Assembly (NCBI GenBank): GCA_029204225.1
Contig: CM055092.1
Span: 73,756,857 to 73,820,856, forward strand
Source: Diphasiastrum complanatum
Lineage: Eukaryota; Streptophyta; Lycopodiopsida; Lycopodiales; Lycopodiaceae
Direction: 5' to 3'
Length of the DNA stretch: 64,000 bases
In this document: positions 11,396-21,050 of the stretch, piece after piece
Layout of the letters: each line of letters starts with the position of its first letter
How positions within the stretch are numbered: the stretch's first letter is position 1
Translations under genes and position numbers: made by a program
Notes under the pieces: generated by a model
Seen by the model: only the letters and a program-made list of their open reading frames with translations
The model's database searches: none
What the model was told of the DNA's origin: nothing

Positions 11396-12055
11396 AAGCA
11401 TGGCCCTAAATAAAGTGGTGTTGAGCAAAACGAAGGCATAGATAAACCATATCCCCACCCTGAAACTGAACATGCCGTCGATGACGATCAACAGAAGTCT
11501 GGTACCGCTGCTGGGGACGTGATGTAGATGTGTGCTGGCGCGAGAAATAAGCTCGTGAGCACTTGATAGAAATGAGGCAAGTGTAACAGGTGTATCCTCA
11601 GGAGGAAGAGGTATCCCAAGTAACAGGGGTGCATAGCCATGAGATAATAAGAAGGGAGAGACACTAGTGCTGGTACTAACTGAGCTATTATAGCTATACT
11701 CAGCTAAACATAGATGCTGATCCTAGTCCTTCCCTAAAGGAGTAACAAAATGGCGGAGATAGTCCTCAAGGATCCGATTAAGGTCCTCAGACTGTCCATC
11801 GGCAGTAGAATGATAAGCAGAAGCCATAAAAAGCTGAACATCCAGTATGCGCATAAGCTCTGTCCAAAATGTAGAGGTGAACTTACTATCCCAATCAGAA
11901 AGGATAGTATGAGAAAATCCATGGAGGCGGAAAATCTCTTACAAGAATAAACGTGAACACTGCTCAGCTATAATAGTACTGCGAACCGGTATAAAATGTG
12001 CTTGCTTCGAGAACCTATCAACCACCACCATACATGAATCATGACCACGCTGGGT
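11396..12055 (-). pseudogene. pol: Element C integrase catalytic core
   Basis: Minus-strand translation gives [53 protein letters not shown] and AEYSYNSS. These hold the D, D and E of the integrase active site. Two in-frame stops (after SRLFL and GKD) show it is dead. The reading frame joins exactly to 13,932 when element B and one target copy are removed. Confidence 0.88.
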
Positions 12056-12060
12056 ACGAG

Positions 12061-12435
12061 AGTTATGGACTTGGCTCATTACATTCGCCGCGTCCATTCT
12101 TTTATTGTTATTATGCATAAGCAGGCCTAAGGGCCCTTTTTATTCATATACTGGCCTTGGGCCCTATTTGGTTATATTTTTAGGACTTGGTCACATTGAT
12201 TTGGAGTGGGGGTCCTTCTATTGGGAGGGCGCACTATTTTCCCTCCAAATCCTTTTCCCTCCCTTTTTTTGAATCCTCCATTTGATTCAGGGAGAGGGTA
12301 TAAGTAGGGCAACATTGTATTCCTTTATTCTGTTGATGATGATTGCTCCTCTTTTAGCCTCCTTAAGCATTCTCTTCCTGCTTTCTAGCTTAAGTCATGC
12401 TTTCTAGCATAGCTAGTGAATCTTAGCTTGTAACT
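12061..12435 (+). repeat. Element B 5' LTR with AGTTAT..GTAACT ends
   Basis: It starts AGTTATGGACTTGG, includes a block gagggcgcactattttccct shared with the LTRs of D and E, a likely promoter stretch and a pyrimidine-rich end, and stops with GTAACT directly before the PBS. Confidence 0.85.
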
Positions 12436-12447
12436 TGGTATCAGAGC
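12436..12447 (+). promoter_or_regulatory. Primer binding site of element B (initiator tRNA-Met)
   Basis: TGGTATCAGAGC immediately follows the LTR and is complementary to the 3' end of plant initiator tRNA-Met. Confidence 0.92.
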
Positions 12448-13440
12448 ACTTTCCTGCAGATTGGTGGAGGCTGTCCAGCGCCCTACCACCCATCACTTTC
12501 ATCGATTTTTCTCCGTCAACCTTCCTACAGATTGGTCTGTCCAGCGCCCTACCACCCATCACTTTCATCGATTTTTCTCCGTCATTTTTGCAGATTGGTG
12601 GTGGCTGTCCAGCGCCCTACTGCCCATCACTTTCGACGATTTCTTCATCATTTTTAGCAGTTTTGGTGGAGGCTGTTCAGCGCCCTGCTAACCCATCACT
12701 TTCGTCGATTTTTTGGGCAGATTTTCATTGTTTTTGCAGATTTGGTAGCTATTGCCCAGCGCCCTACTACCTCATCATTTTCAACACTTTTCGTCACCGA
12801 TTTGCTGTCCATTTTTTATATTGATTGGAGGCTGTCCAGCGCCCTACTACCATCTCATTTTTAGCGGTAACCCATCACTTTCGTCGATTTTTTCAACAGA
12901 TTTTCAATGTTTTTGCAGATTTGGTAGCTACTGTCCAGCGCCCTACTACCGTCTCATTTTCAGCGGTTCTTTTCACCGACTTGCTATCCGTTTCGGCTAT
13001 TGATTGGAGGCTGTTCGGCACCTTACTTCAGCACCTTTTTTCAGCCTATTCTTCAGCATATTGTGGATCTTGGTAGTTGCTGCCCAGTGCCCTATTATCT
13101 TCAGCTTTTACCTCTCTTTGTTGGCACTACCGAGTGAACGACGGATCAGCACCCACCCAGGTATTGCTTGCGCCCTTTTTGCACTTCCTTTTTGCAACTA
13201 CTTGCTGTCTTTTCTGCTCATATACTACTCTTTCCAGCCCCCTATTCCTGTTCATATTTGTTGCCTCACACCCTCCTGTTTCCATTTTTCCATTTTGTTA
13301 AAAACCTTCTACTTTCTCAGCCCCTCATTTTCTGATTATTTCTTGATTGACTGTTTACGTGCCATTTTGGTGATTTCGGAAGTTAGACTAAGTTGGGGTG
13401 ACGACAAACATCCTCTCCCTCAGGTTTTTGTCTCTTCCTT
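12448..13440 (+). repeat. Element B leader: degenerate tandem units with CCAGCGCCCTACT
   Basis: A unit of roughly 70-90 bp recurs about eight times (near 12,470, 12,538, 12,608, 12,674, 12,756, 12,833, 12,935 and 13,085). Each has gcagatt..ggtggaggctgt followed by ccagcgccctact and catcacttt. The long open frames here come from the repeat and have no known domain. Confidence 0.85.
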
Positions 13441-13447
13441 AGTCCCT

Positions 13448-13678
13448 ATGGCGACTTCTTCATCAGAAGACCCTCCGCAGAGCTCTTTAGATGATCATTT
13501 TACACATATTGATTCCCGCATGGATCATCTTGAGAGTCGTCCTCTTGAAGAGGCCACTTGGGAGCCTATTGATGTGTTTTATCATACACCATTATTGGCA
13601 GATCAGGCTCGAGCCCTCATGGCTTTAGTTCTCTCCTCTACTACAGATGTCATTGTAGATGTTCCCTCTGCTTCATGA
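13448..13678 (+). pseudogene. Element B mini-ORF: gag N-terminus fused in frame to chromodomain end
   Basis: The 76-codon ORF starts MATSSSEDPPQSSLDDHF and passes directly to LEEATWEPIDVFYHTPLLAD, the chromodomain C-terminus found in elements C and D. Everything between (capsid, protease, RT, integrase) has been deleted, yet the frame is open to its natural stop. Whether it is translated is unknown; it may only reflect a chance in-frame deletion. Confidence 0.75.
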
Positions 13679-13846
13679 TTCGGCTAGCTATGACTCTTTA
13701 TTGTCATATTTGCTTAGTACTTGCTTTACACAGTTATGATGCTTTTGGGGTATCTGTTGTGATGACTTATGTCCTCTCCATCAGTATTTCCGTTAGTTCG
13801 TGATTTTTCAGTATTTAGCATGCTTACATTATTGTTTTAGATAGTC

Positions 13847-13926
13847 ATTATGCTTTCTAGCATAAGTCATGCTTTCTAGCTTAAGTCCTGCTTTCTAGCA
13901 TAGCTAGTGAATCTTAGCTTGTAACT
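13847..13926 (+). repeat. Element B 3' LTR remnant
   Basis: About 80 bp (tgctttctagcttaagtc .. gcttgtaact) repeat the end of the 5' LTR. The rest of the 3' LTR and its polypurine tract are missing. Confidence 0.8.
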
Positions 13927-13931
13927 ACGGG

Positions 13932-14191
13932 GAAGGCCTAGGATAAAGTCCATAGAAATATCGGTCCACTGGCGATGAGGAATAGGCCAACTCTGAAGCA
14001 AACCAGGCACAAGAGTACTTATTGCGGGCACAAAAAGTGCAGTTGCGAATAAGAAGGGCTAGCTCAGACTTCATGGATGGCCAGTAAAGGTGGTCCTTAA
14101 GACTCTTCTTGACAATTTGAAACAGATCAATTCCATCACACACCATCAAGTGCTTTCTAGACAAGATGAGATGAATTGCTCCACACACCAA
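13932..14191 (-). pseudogene. pol: Element C integrase zinc-binding domain
   Basis: Minus-strand translation reads KKSLKDHLYWPSMKSELALL and IRNCTFCARNKYS, the last part of an HHCC zinc finger (CTFC pair), followed by WPIPHRQWTDIS, MDFILGLPR. It breaks at the insertion of element B. An in-frame stop after LLQ-like sequence is likely. Confidence 0.8.
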
Positions 14192-14574
14192 CTATATATT
14201 CACATTAAAATGAAAGAGGACATAAGTAGTAGCTAAGGGCTCGAAGAAGATTCACCCAATTGTCTAGAGCTTAGAGAGAGAAAGTAACCGTAAAAGAGAC
14301 GGTAAGTAACCATGAAAGAAATGTTATAGAATTGAGAATAGAAATAGAAAAGGATCTTTAAATCGAGGGTTACCAACCTAGGAATCCTCGACGGTCTTCT
14401 ACAACTCAAAATAGATCAAACCCACTAACATGCATTTGACATGCAAGCAATTATCGCAACATGCAAGCAATCTGGAAAAATCAGAAGACATGCATGCAAC
14501 ATGCATGGACTAATACTTGCACATGGAAAAGTAAATTGCTTAGCAGATTGTAAATTTGTCGACATGCAATGAAT
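14192..14574. other. Unassigned DNA with a cluster of CATGCA words
   Basis: No coding motif. Between 14,428 and 14,570 the word CATGCA occurs at least six times in both simple and CATGCATG forms. It may belong to the untranslated end of copia remnant G, which continues on the other side of element F1. Confidence 0.35.
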
Positions 14575-14579
14575 AGATC

Positions 14580-15055
14580 TGTTAGAGTCTAGTTACGACT
14601 CTATCATGACCTCGGCATGGCCGGTTACCAAAGGGCCTGAGGCCAAGTATTGGCAGGGGCCGGTGACGAAGAGGACATCTGTCCCAAGTTGGGACCGGTG
14701 CGTCATGAGCAGTGACCCGGTGTGGCCGCCGCCTGACAAGCTGTCAAAGACGTGGTGTGTCTTGACCGTCAGGACCCTAGCCGTCAGTGACGAGATGCTA
14801 GCTGGCAAGTAGTCGGGGTGACCAAGTGGGTCACAAGTCTTTGGCGGGCATGCGGGTCGTACCCTATGAGTCACTCAATATTCACAGGTCACAGGGGCCA
14901 GGCATGCCAAGTGAACTGATCACCCATACGTGGATGCCATGTGCCAGTTGACGGGAATAACAGGTAGGACTCAAGGGGGGGTGCCTATGGTTGGGAGGTT
15001 CATTCTACACACCGGCTTCTAGGATTCACGAGCTTGGAGAGACTGGCTTGTGACA
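14580..15055 (+). repeat. F1 5' LTR
   Basis: 476 bp from TGTTAGAGTC to TTGTGACA, with canonical TG..CA ends. It matches the 3' LTR of element F2 (50,193-50,671) along its length. Confidence 0.93.
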
Positions 15056-15057
15056 AT

Positions 15058-15070
15058 TGGTATCAGAGCC
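15058..15070 (+). promoter_or_regulatory. Primer binding site of F1 (initiator tRNA-Met)
   Basis: TGGTATCAGAGCC lies two bases after the LTR end. Confidence 0.93.
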
Positions 15071-16280
15071 TCGTTCTAGAGAGAGAAAACGTCGTTCTAG
15101 AGAGAGAAAGTGTAAAAATTGTCAGATTTTGCTTGTTTTTGGGGATTTTTGAGGGAGAAAACGTGGGAGATAGATTGGAAAAGAAAGGTGGGCCTCCAGC
15201 ACTGCTATCCAGCAACAGGGAGCCCACAAAAAACTTGTTTTGAAGGGAGAAAAGGTGGGAAAAATTTCTGGGATGCTCCATCGCCTTCTTGTGGCCTATC
15301 TCCATCGCTGAAAAAGAGGGAAATAGATTCAAATTTGCAGGGATTTGTGGGCACTCGTTTCCTACTGTTCCAGCTGATCTACACATCTTTTCAGAGTTGT
15401 TTCAACGATTTCTAGCAGGGAAATTTGGGCGTACCTTGTTCCTACAGCTCCAGCGCATTTTTTCAGAAGGATTTTCGCTCGTAACTCTCCGGAACCTTCT
15501 CAGATCCTGATCAGATTTTGGGAGCATGTTCCTAGCATCCATAGCGATCCTATAGAGCCATCATATGCCGATTTTGGATCAGATTTGTCTCTGTTTCACA
15601 AAAAAGTCGGTTTCCAAGCAAAAAACAGGTCAGATTTTTGGATTGGGCGTAACTTCTCCGATTTTTCTCCGGTTTCTGTTGTTAAGGGTTTAGATTGGGC
15701 CTAGTAGGAGGGCAACCTACTGCCAATTGACCGTTCGTGAAAAGCTTTTGCCGTTTGGAAGAAATTCGACGTCAAACAGCCCGCTTTTTTTCCTGTTTTT
15801 TTTTTCGACTTCCGATTTGGTGCCCAAAAAAAGTTTTTACCAACTTTTGTACCAGCGTAGGACGCAAGGGAAGTACTACCTATCCTTGGCTTTGTGTTTT
15901 TCCCAGAGTTTTATTACTTTCCAGTTGCTTTTTTCTCTTTCAGTTCTAAGTTGTGAATAAGCTGAAAATTTCCACATTTCCCTTTCCTGAGTGTGTTTCA
16001 ATAACTGCAATTTCTAGCTTGATTCCGTGTTGTCTTTGTTTTTGTTTCATAATGGAAGATGATAGAGCTTGATTTCCGCTGCATGCATATAAAGTTTGGA
16101 CATGAGGGTTTGTCTCATGTTTTAAAAGGGGGTGAGACCATTTGTTGAGGGTCCTCTTGTTACCTGTATGCAAATAAAGATAATGGAGATTCAGTATTTG
16201 TGGTTGTGTTATGTGAATGTTGATTCCAGTTTTAATTCTTATGTTGATAATAATCAGATAAGCACACTCACTAATAAACC
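15071..16280 (+). other. F1 leader, with gag deleted
   Basis: About 1.2 kb without a recognisable gag. A CCAGCGC word occurs at 15,450-15,456. The sequence ends where the protease-RT linker starts, so gag and the protease site were removed by deletion. Confidence 0.6.
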
Positions 16281-17206
16281 ACAAGAAGCTTCATCTACTT
16301 TTGCATCCCCTAGTGCACATGCATTTTCTTTACAGCCTAGATGTGACCCAACAAGTGAGTTGGAGAAGTCCATCCGCACTCAGTTTAAAGATGTGCTAAT
16401 TAGCAATATGCCAGAGGGATTGTCGCCTGGTCGGAACGTTGATCATCGTATTGAGCTTGTTCCAGGGGCAAGTCCGTATGTAGGCCTCCTTATAGGATGA
16501 GCCTAAAAGAGGAAGAGGAAGTCAGAAAGATGTTGGAGGAGTATCTCAAGCTGGGGTACATCTGTCTGAGTTATTCACCTTTCGCCTCTCCTATTTTACT
16601 TGTTAAGAAAAAGGATGGTAGTTTCCGGATGTGTGTAGATTACAGGGGATTGAATAAGATCACTGTAAAGCACAAGTATCTGATGCCCAGGATTGATGAT
16701 CTACTGGATGCGTTGCAAGCTGCAACATTTTCAGTAAGATAGATCTCAAAAGTGGATACCATCAAATACAGATTCGAGATGAAGACGTCTAGAAGACGGC
16801 CTTCCGAACCCGTTTCGATCATTATGAATTTCTGGTTATGCTAAACCAATGCCCCAGTCATGTTCGTGATGCTCATGAACGATGTCTTGCGAGACTATAT
16901 GGGCAAGTTTGTCGTCAATTTTATTGATGATATATTGGTTTTTTAGTAAAGCGGTCGAGGAGCATGAGGTTCATCTCAAGACCGTATTGGGCAAGTTACA
17001 AGCTTCTGTCTTGTATGCCAATGCTCAGAAGACAGAGTTGTGTAAGACTCGTGTCGAGTATTTGGGTCACGTAGTGACAACTGTGGGTATTTCGATTGAC
17101 CCAGCCAAGGTGGTTGTGGTTAAGAAGTGGCCGAGGCCTACCGATATACGCCAATTACAAGTTTTTGCAAGTTCTGCCGACAGTTCGTTAGGAACTATTC
17201 CAAGGT
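16281..17206 (+). pseudogene. pol: F1 reverse transcriptase, decayed
   Basis: It starts in the linker (FKDVLISNMPEGLSPGRNVD, HRIELVPG). It then runs MSLKEEEEVRKMLEEYLKLG, SPILLVKKKDGSFRMCVDYR and GLNKITVKHKYLMPRIDDLL. After a frameshift near 16,735 it continues with GYHQIQIRDEDV, a stop, and FDHYEF. The FxDD region near 16,920 (atcaattttattgatgata) is broken by a stop. Confidence 0.87.
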
Positions 17207-17640
17207 AGCTGCTCCTTTGATGGACCATTTATGGAAAAACAGCACTGTAGATCGGTGGGTTGCTGAAGCTCAACACAGGTTTGAGAACTTGATGGAGGCA
17301 TTGGCCACAGCTCCAGTTCTTAAGTTTGTTGATACCCAGAAACCGTTTGACCTAGAGACGGATGCAAGCGGCATTGCCGTAGGTGCAGTGTTGAGCCAAG
17401 ATGGTATACCCGCACAGGAGCAAGAGCTGTATGCGAGTACATTTGCTCAAGGTGTGGAGACATTATTTATAGGGTGCCGAGTTTTATGTGTACACAGATG
17501 ATTATACTTTAAAGTATTTTGCACTCAACCAGATTTGTAAGGCCGCCAAGCTCGGTGGGCCGAGCTGATGCAGGAATTTCATTTGGAAATTCGCTTCCGA
17601 AGAGGGAAGGAAAATGTGGTCACTAATGCACTATCGTTGG
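17207..17640 (+). pseudogene. pol: F1 RNase H, decayed
   Basis: Frame 17,127-17,501 contains LATAPVLKFVDTQKPFDLET and DASGIAVGAVLSQDGIP, the first catalytic Asp of RNase H. The centre of the domain is shortened, and the remainder (tatttgcactcaaccag onward, [10 protein letters not shown]-like) is out of frame. Confidence 0.85.
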
Positions 17641-17851
17641 TACTGCATCAGATGAGGTGATCTCATGGAGGAGATCAAGAGGGCTCAGCAAAAAGGACCC
17701 ACATTGTCACTATGTGTAGCCTATGCATGCAAGTTAGTCGACCGAGCGGAAGAGTCAGCCTTGCTTGTTGCTTCCGTAGAGGAACACACTAGTACTTTTT
17801 AGACATACACCGTGAAGGAAGGTATGTAAGTGAGAAAACAGAAAAGTATTT

Positions 17852-18450
17852 GTGCCAAACGTGAAGGATCTTCTTCGTAAGATACTTCATGAATGCCATG
17901 TTAGTCCCTGCGCAGGGCACCCTGGTATTGATAAGACTAGTGAGCTTTTAAGAAGGCATTATTTCTGGCCACGATTGCAGCGGGATGTAAGAGAGTACGT
18001 CCAGCGTTGCACGGCTTGTCAGGTGAACAAGGCCGAGAGAGTAAGTCCTTCGGGCTTGCTACATCCACTTGAGATACCTACAGGAAGGTGGGAAAGCATC
18101 TCTATGGATTTTATTGTTGGGCTACCCAAGACCCAGAATGGATTCAATTCCGTTATGGTAGTGGTAGACAGGTTTCCCAAGATGGCTCATTTCATCACAA
18201 CGACCAAGAAGGTCATAGCTCCGCAAGTGGCTGAGTTGTTTATTCAGAATTTGTCAGGTTACATGGTCTTCCGAAGTCCATAGTTTCTGACAGGGATCCC
18301 AAGTTTACGGGAAATTTTTGGATTGAGGTGTTCGCCAAGCTGGGAACACAGTTGCGGATGAGTAGCTCTGAGCATCCTCAGACGGATGGTCAGACAGAGC
18401 AAGTGAATCAGATCTTGGAAGATATGCTTAGGGCATATGTGAGTAGTACG
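17852..18450 (+). pseudogene. pol: F1 integrase (zinc finger and core), truncated
   Basis: The ORF 17,852-18,283 reads HECHVSPCAGHPGIDKTSEL, then YFWPRLQRDVREYVQRCTAC (HHCC zinc finger), LEIPTGRWESISMDFIVGLP and VVVDRFPKMAHFI. The second Asp (SDRDPKFTG in F2) and Glu segments follow out of frame (SEHPQTDGQTEQVNQILE at 18,367-18,420). The domain is cut at about 18,450 by a junction into the middle of the 3' LTR. Confidence 0.9.
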
Positions 18451-18710
18451 CAACGGCAAGTAGTCGGGGTGACCAAGTGGGTCACAGGTCTTTGGCGGGC
18501 ACGGGGGTGGTACCCTATGAGTCACCCAGTATTCACAGGTCATAGGGGCCAGGCATGCCAAGTGGACTGATCACCCACAGGTGGATGCCATGTGCCACTT
18601 GACGGGAATAGCAGGTAGGAGGACTCAAGGAGGGGGTGCCTATGGTTGGGAGGTTCATTCTAGATACCGGCTTCTAGGATTCACGAGCTTGGAGAGACTG
18701 GCTTTTGACA
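18451..18710 (+). repeat. F1 3' LTR remnant
   Basis: It begins inside the LTR at ggcaagtagtcggggtgacc (equivalent to 14,802 in the 5' LTR) and continues to the end GCTTTTGACA. The first 220 bp or so of the LTR are deleted. Confidence 0.9.
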
Positions 18711-18715
18711 AGATC

Positions 18716-19084
18716 AAACTTTTGAAGTGATCGGATCTGCTGGCTATGGAGGACAGCGAGCAAGATGAAGAGAATGTGAGCAGAAAATTACATGAAACTC
18801 ATGAAAGAAACTTACTTCATTATCTAGAATGATAGTGTATGTCGTAGAGAGCATTCTAGCATCATTAATCCTTGATTTTGCTCCTTCAATTTGGCCGATT
18901 GGATCTGGAATGCTTGCTGTCCACAACTCCCTCAATAATTAACATTTACAAGGCTATTAACAAAGAACCTATTCATGAAACATGCCTCCATGATAGCATG
19001 GTTACTTTCAATTCAAATCTTTTTAAAATACATTATCATGACATTGTAAGTAGGACAAAAAAACAACTCCCTTTACTTTAAGTT
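18716..19084. other. Probable 3' untranslated/LTR end of copia remnant G
   Basis: No coding motif. It lies directly after the copia RNase H on the minus strand and is interrupted by F1. Confidence 0.35.
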
Positions 19085-19640
19085 ATTGCTTCTATGCCAA
19101 GCTTCATTCTAAAGGTTTTAAATTTGTCCTTGCTTAGTGACTTTGTGAATACATCAGCCAATTGTAAAGCAATACTACAATGAATTACATCTATGTCTTT
19201 TGAACAAAGCTTCTAATGTATGAAATGGTACTCTACCTCTATGTGCTTTGTTCTAGCATGAAATACAAGATTTCTAGCCAATTGCATTCCACTCTGACTA
19301 TCAACAAAGAAAATCGTACCTTTAATTTGTCTGAGGCCAATTTCCCCAAGAAGTTGACGTAGCCAAATTACTTCTTGTATTGCTGAACATAATGCCTTGT
19401 ACTCAGCTTATGTGGTAGAAAGTGATATAGTGTTTTGCTTTTTGCTAAACCAAGAGAAACAACCACTGCCAATATCAAAAGCATAACCAGTAGTTGATCC
19501 CCTATCATCTATGCTACCATCCCAATCAGCGTCCACGCAAACTTTCAGCTTAGGTAGATCATACTGTCTTGAATAGACTAGACCAAGGTATGGTGAGCTA
19601 TATAAGACTCCCAAAGATCACATATTTGCTAATGTGGATC
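19085..19640 (-). pseudogene. pol: Copia remnant G: RNase H
   Basis: The minus strand encodes CVDADWDGSIDDRGSTTGYA and GCFSWFSKKQNTISLSTT. After a TAA-type break it reads EAEYKALCSAIQEVIWLRQL, IFFVDSQSGMQLARN, ARTKHIEVEYHFIH and LADVFTKSLSKDKF. These are the classic end of Ty1/copia pol (ADWAG..K(H/S)I(E/D)..F(I/V)R..ADxFTK). It continues directly into integrase-side sequence at about 19,645, so the RT palm is missing. Confidence 0.9.
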
Positions 19641-20258
19641 TTGCATGTTATTGGTTCAAAGCACCCGTATGCCTTGGTATTCTCATTGTATCCGAAAAAC
19701 ACACATTCAATGGAATTTTCTTCCTCTCCTCCTTTGGCACGTGGACGTAAGCTTTGCACCCAAAAATGCAAAATTTCTCCACCTTAGGCTTCAAACATAG
19801 AAACGCCTCTTCGAGAGTTACATTCGGAACCACGATAGTAGGGCTCCTATTTTGAAGAAGGTTGCAGTATTATAAGCTTCCGACCATTAGAAATTCACCA
19901 AACCCATTTATTTCATCATTGATCATGTGCTTTCCACAATGGCGCGATTCTTCCTTTTTGCTACCCCATTGCTATGTGGCATATTTGCTTGTGTAAACTC
20001 CCTCTTTATGCCATACTCCTTGCAAAATGCTTCAAATTCCCTTGATTTGTATTTGCCCCCTCTATATGATCTTAGCACCTTGATGTGTGCTTCCATCTGA
20101 TTCTCCACTAAGGCCTTGAATTTCTTGAAACAAGTCAATGCATCTAATTTGTTCTTCAAGAAGTAGATCCATGTCTTCCTAGAGCAATCATCTATAAAAG
20201 TCATGAAATAGTACGCTCCCCCAATGACATTGTCCTCATTGGGCTGCATAGGTCGCTA
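19641..20258 (-). pseudogene. pol: Copia remnant G: integrase
   Basis: Frame 20,249-19,923 reads YYFMTFIDDCSRKTWIYFLK, HIKVLRSYRGGKYKSREFEA and FTQANMPHSNGVAKRKNRAI, the D, D(S here), E core of copia integrase; the second Asp of the usual R(S/T)D is Ser-Tyr here. Frame 19,833-19,648 continues with the C-terminal FGCKAYVHVPKEERKKI part. There are frame breaks between the two. Confidence 0.88.
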
Positions 20259-21050
20259 TGAATTAGCTCAAGTACTTTCTTAGCCCTAGTTGCGCCACCC
20301 TTCTTGAACCTCTCCCTATGGTGCTTTCCCATCATGCAACCTTCACAAATCGAATGTCGCTCATCCTACAAGCTTGGTAATCCCTTCACCATCTACCACT
20401 TGCTCATCAAACGTAAGCTACCATAGTTCAAATGGTCCATCCTCCAATGCCACAATTCAAATTGAGATGCAATTAATGATGCTAAGCCATACTCTCCAGG
20501 TTTGGCCGCATCCAGCTTATAGAGCCCACAATTATTGTCACAAAATCTATCACTGTAAAGTCATGACCCATATGTTTCATCAAGCATCTATCCTTGACAA
20601 AGTCAACCTTCAAACATTGATTTTCCATGACCCCAACCAAAAGCAAGCTTTTCTTTAGCCCTGGCATGTAGAGTACATTAGAAATGTTCTTTACCTTTCC
20701 ATTTGGAAACTGTACTGGTACATTGCCCACTCTTTGAATCGGGCACTCCTGCCCATTGGCTTGTGTGACCTTTTCCCCATCATTGATTGGTGAAAAAATT
20801 TCAAACCAATCTCTTTTTCCGGTCATATGCCTAGTAGCACCCGAGTCAATGAACCATCTCGCGTTGTCATCAATCTGCGATGCCAACGTTGATGAGAATA
20901 CATTGGTCTCATCCTCCTCCGCATCTTCTTAGTCTAAGTTGCCTTGTTGCTTCACTTTCCCTTGCTTGATATTCGCTTTCTTTTTATAGCAATCCCTAGC
21001 CCAATGTCCTTGCTTGTGGTAAAAGTAGCATTTTCCCTTTTTCTTCTTAG
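20259..21050 (-). pseudogene. Copia remnant G: gag zinc knuckle and protease
   Basis: The ORF 20,886-20,482 has the protease site FIDSGATRHMTGKRDWFEIF followed by VLYMPGLKKSLLLVGVMENQ. Upstream, near 21,030-20,985, is a zinc knuckle CYFYHKQGHWARDC in which the second Cys is Tyr. Integrase zinc-finger sequence is expected between 20,480 and 20,260 but carries stops. Confidence 0.85.

Larger units (their letters stand above)
12061..13926 (+). mobile_element. Element B: short non-autonomous LTR element inserted in element C
   Basis: It has an LTR (12,061-12,435), a PBS for initiator tRNA-Met, a leader made of repeated units, a 76-codon ORF fusing a gag start to a chromodomain end, and about 80 bp of the 3' LTR. 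Flanking 5-mers are ACGAG (12,056-12,060) and ACGGG (13,927-13,931). Removing B restores the integrase frame of C ([11 protein letters not shown]). LTR termini are AGTTAT..GTAACT. Almost all of gag-pol and most of the 3' LTR are deleted. Confidence 0.9.
9147..14191 (-). mobile_element. Element C: minus-strand chromovirus remnant, split by element B
   Basis: Read on the minus strand it contains the integrase zinc finger (14,191-13,932), then, after removal of element B, the integrase core with D,D,E, the C-terminal tether and a chromodomain (12,055-10,970), a W/H-rich unidentified module (10,860-9,850), a polypurine tract and an LTR (9,607-9,147). Gag, protease, RT and RNase H are absent beyond 14,191. 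The LTR start TGTTATGGACTC relates it to B, D and E. Confidence 0.82.
14580..18710 (+). mobile_element. Element F1: internally deleted chromovirus with perfect target duplication
   Basis: The element runs from TGTTAGAGTC (14,580) to GCTTTTGACA (18,710) and is flanked by AGATC on both sides (14,575-14,579 and 18,711-18,715). Order: 5' LTR, PBS, long leader, protease-RT linker, RT, RNase H, integrase, and the last 260 bp of the 3' LTR. Gag, most of the protease, the integrase C-terminus, the chromodomain and the 3' LTR start are deleted. RT has several frameshifts. Confidence 0.93.

Noticed and set aside
12435-13440. Open frames of 74-224 codons in the element B leader
   Set aside because: They translate a non-coding tandem repeat between PBS and gag; the same region in D and E is also leader. 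No domain present.
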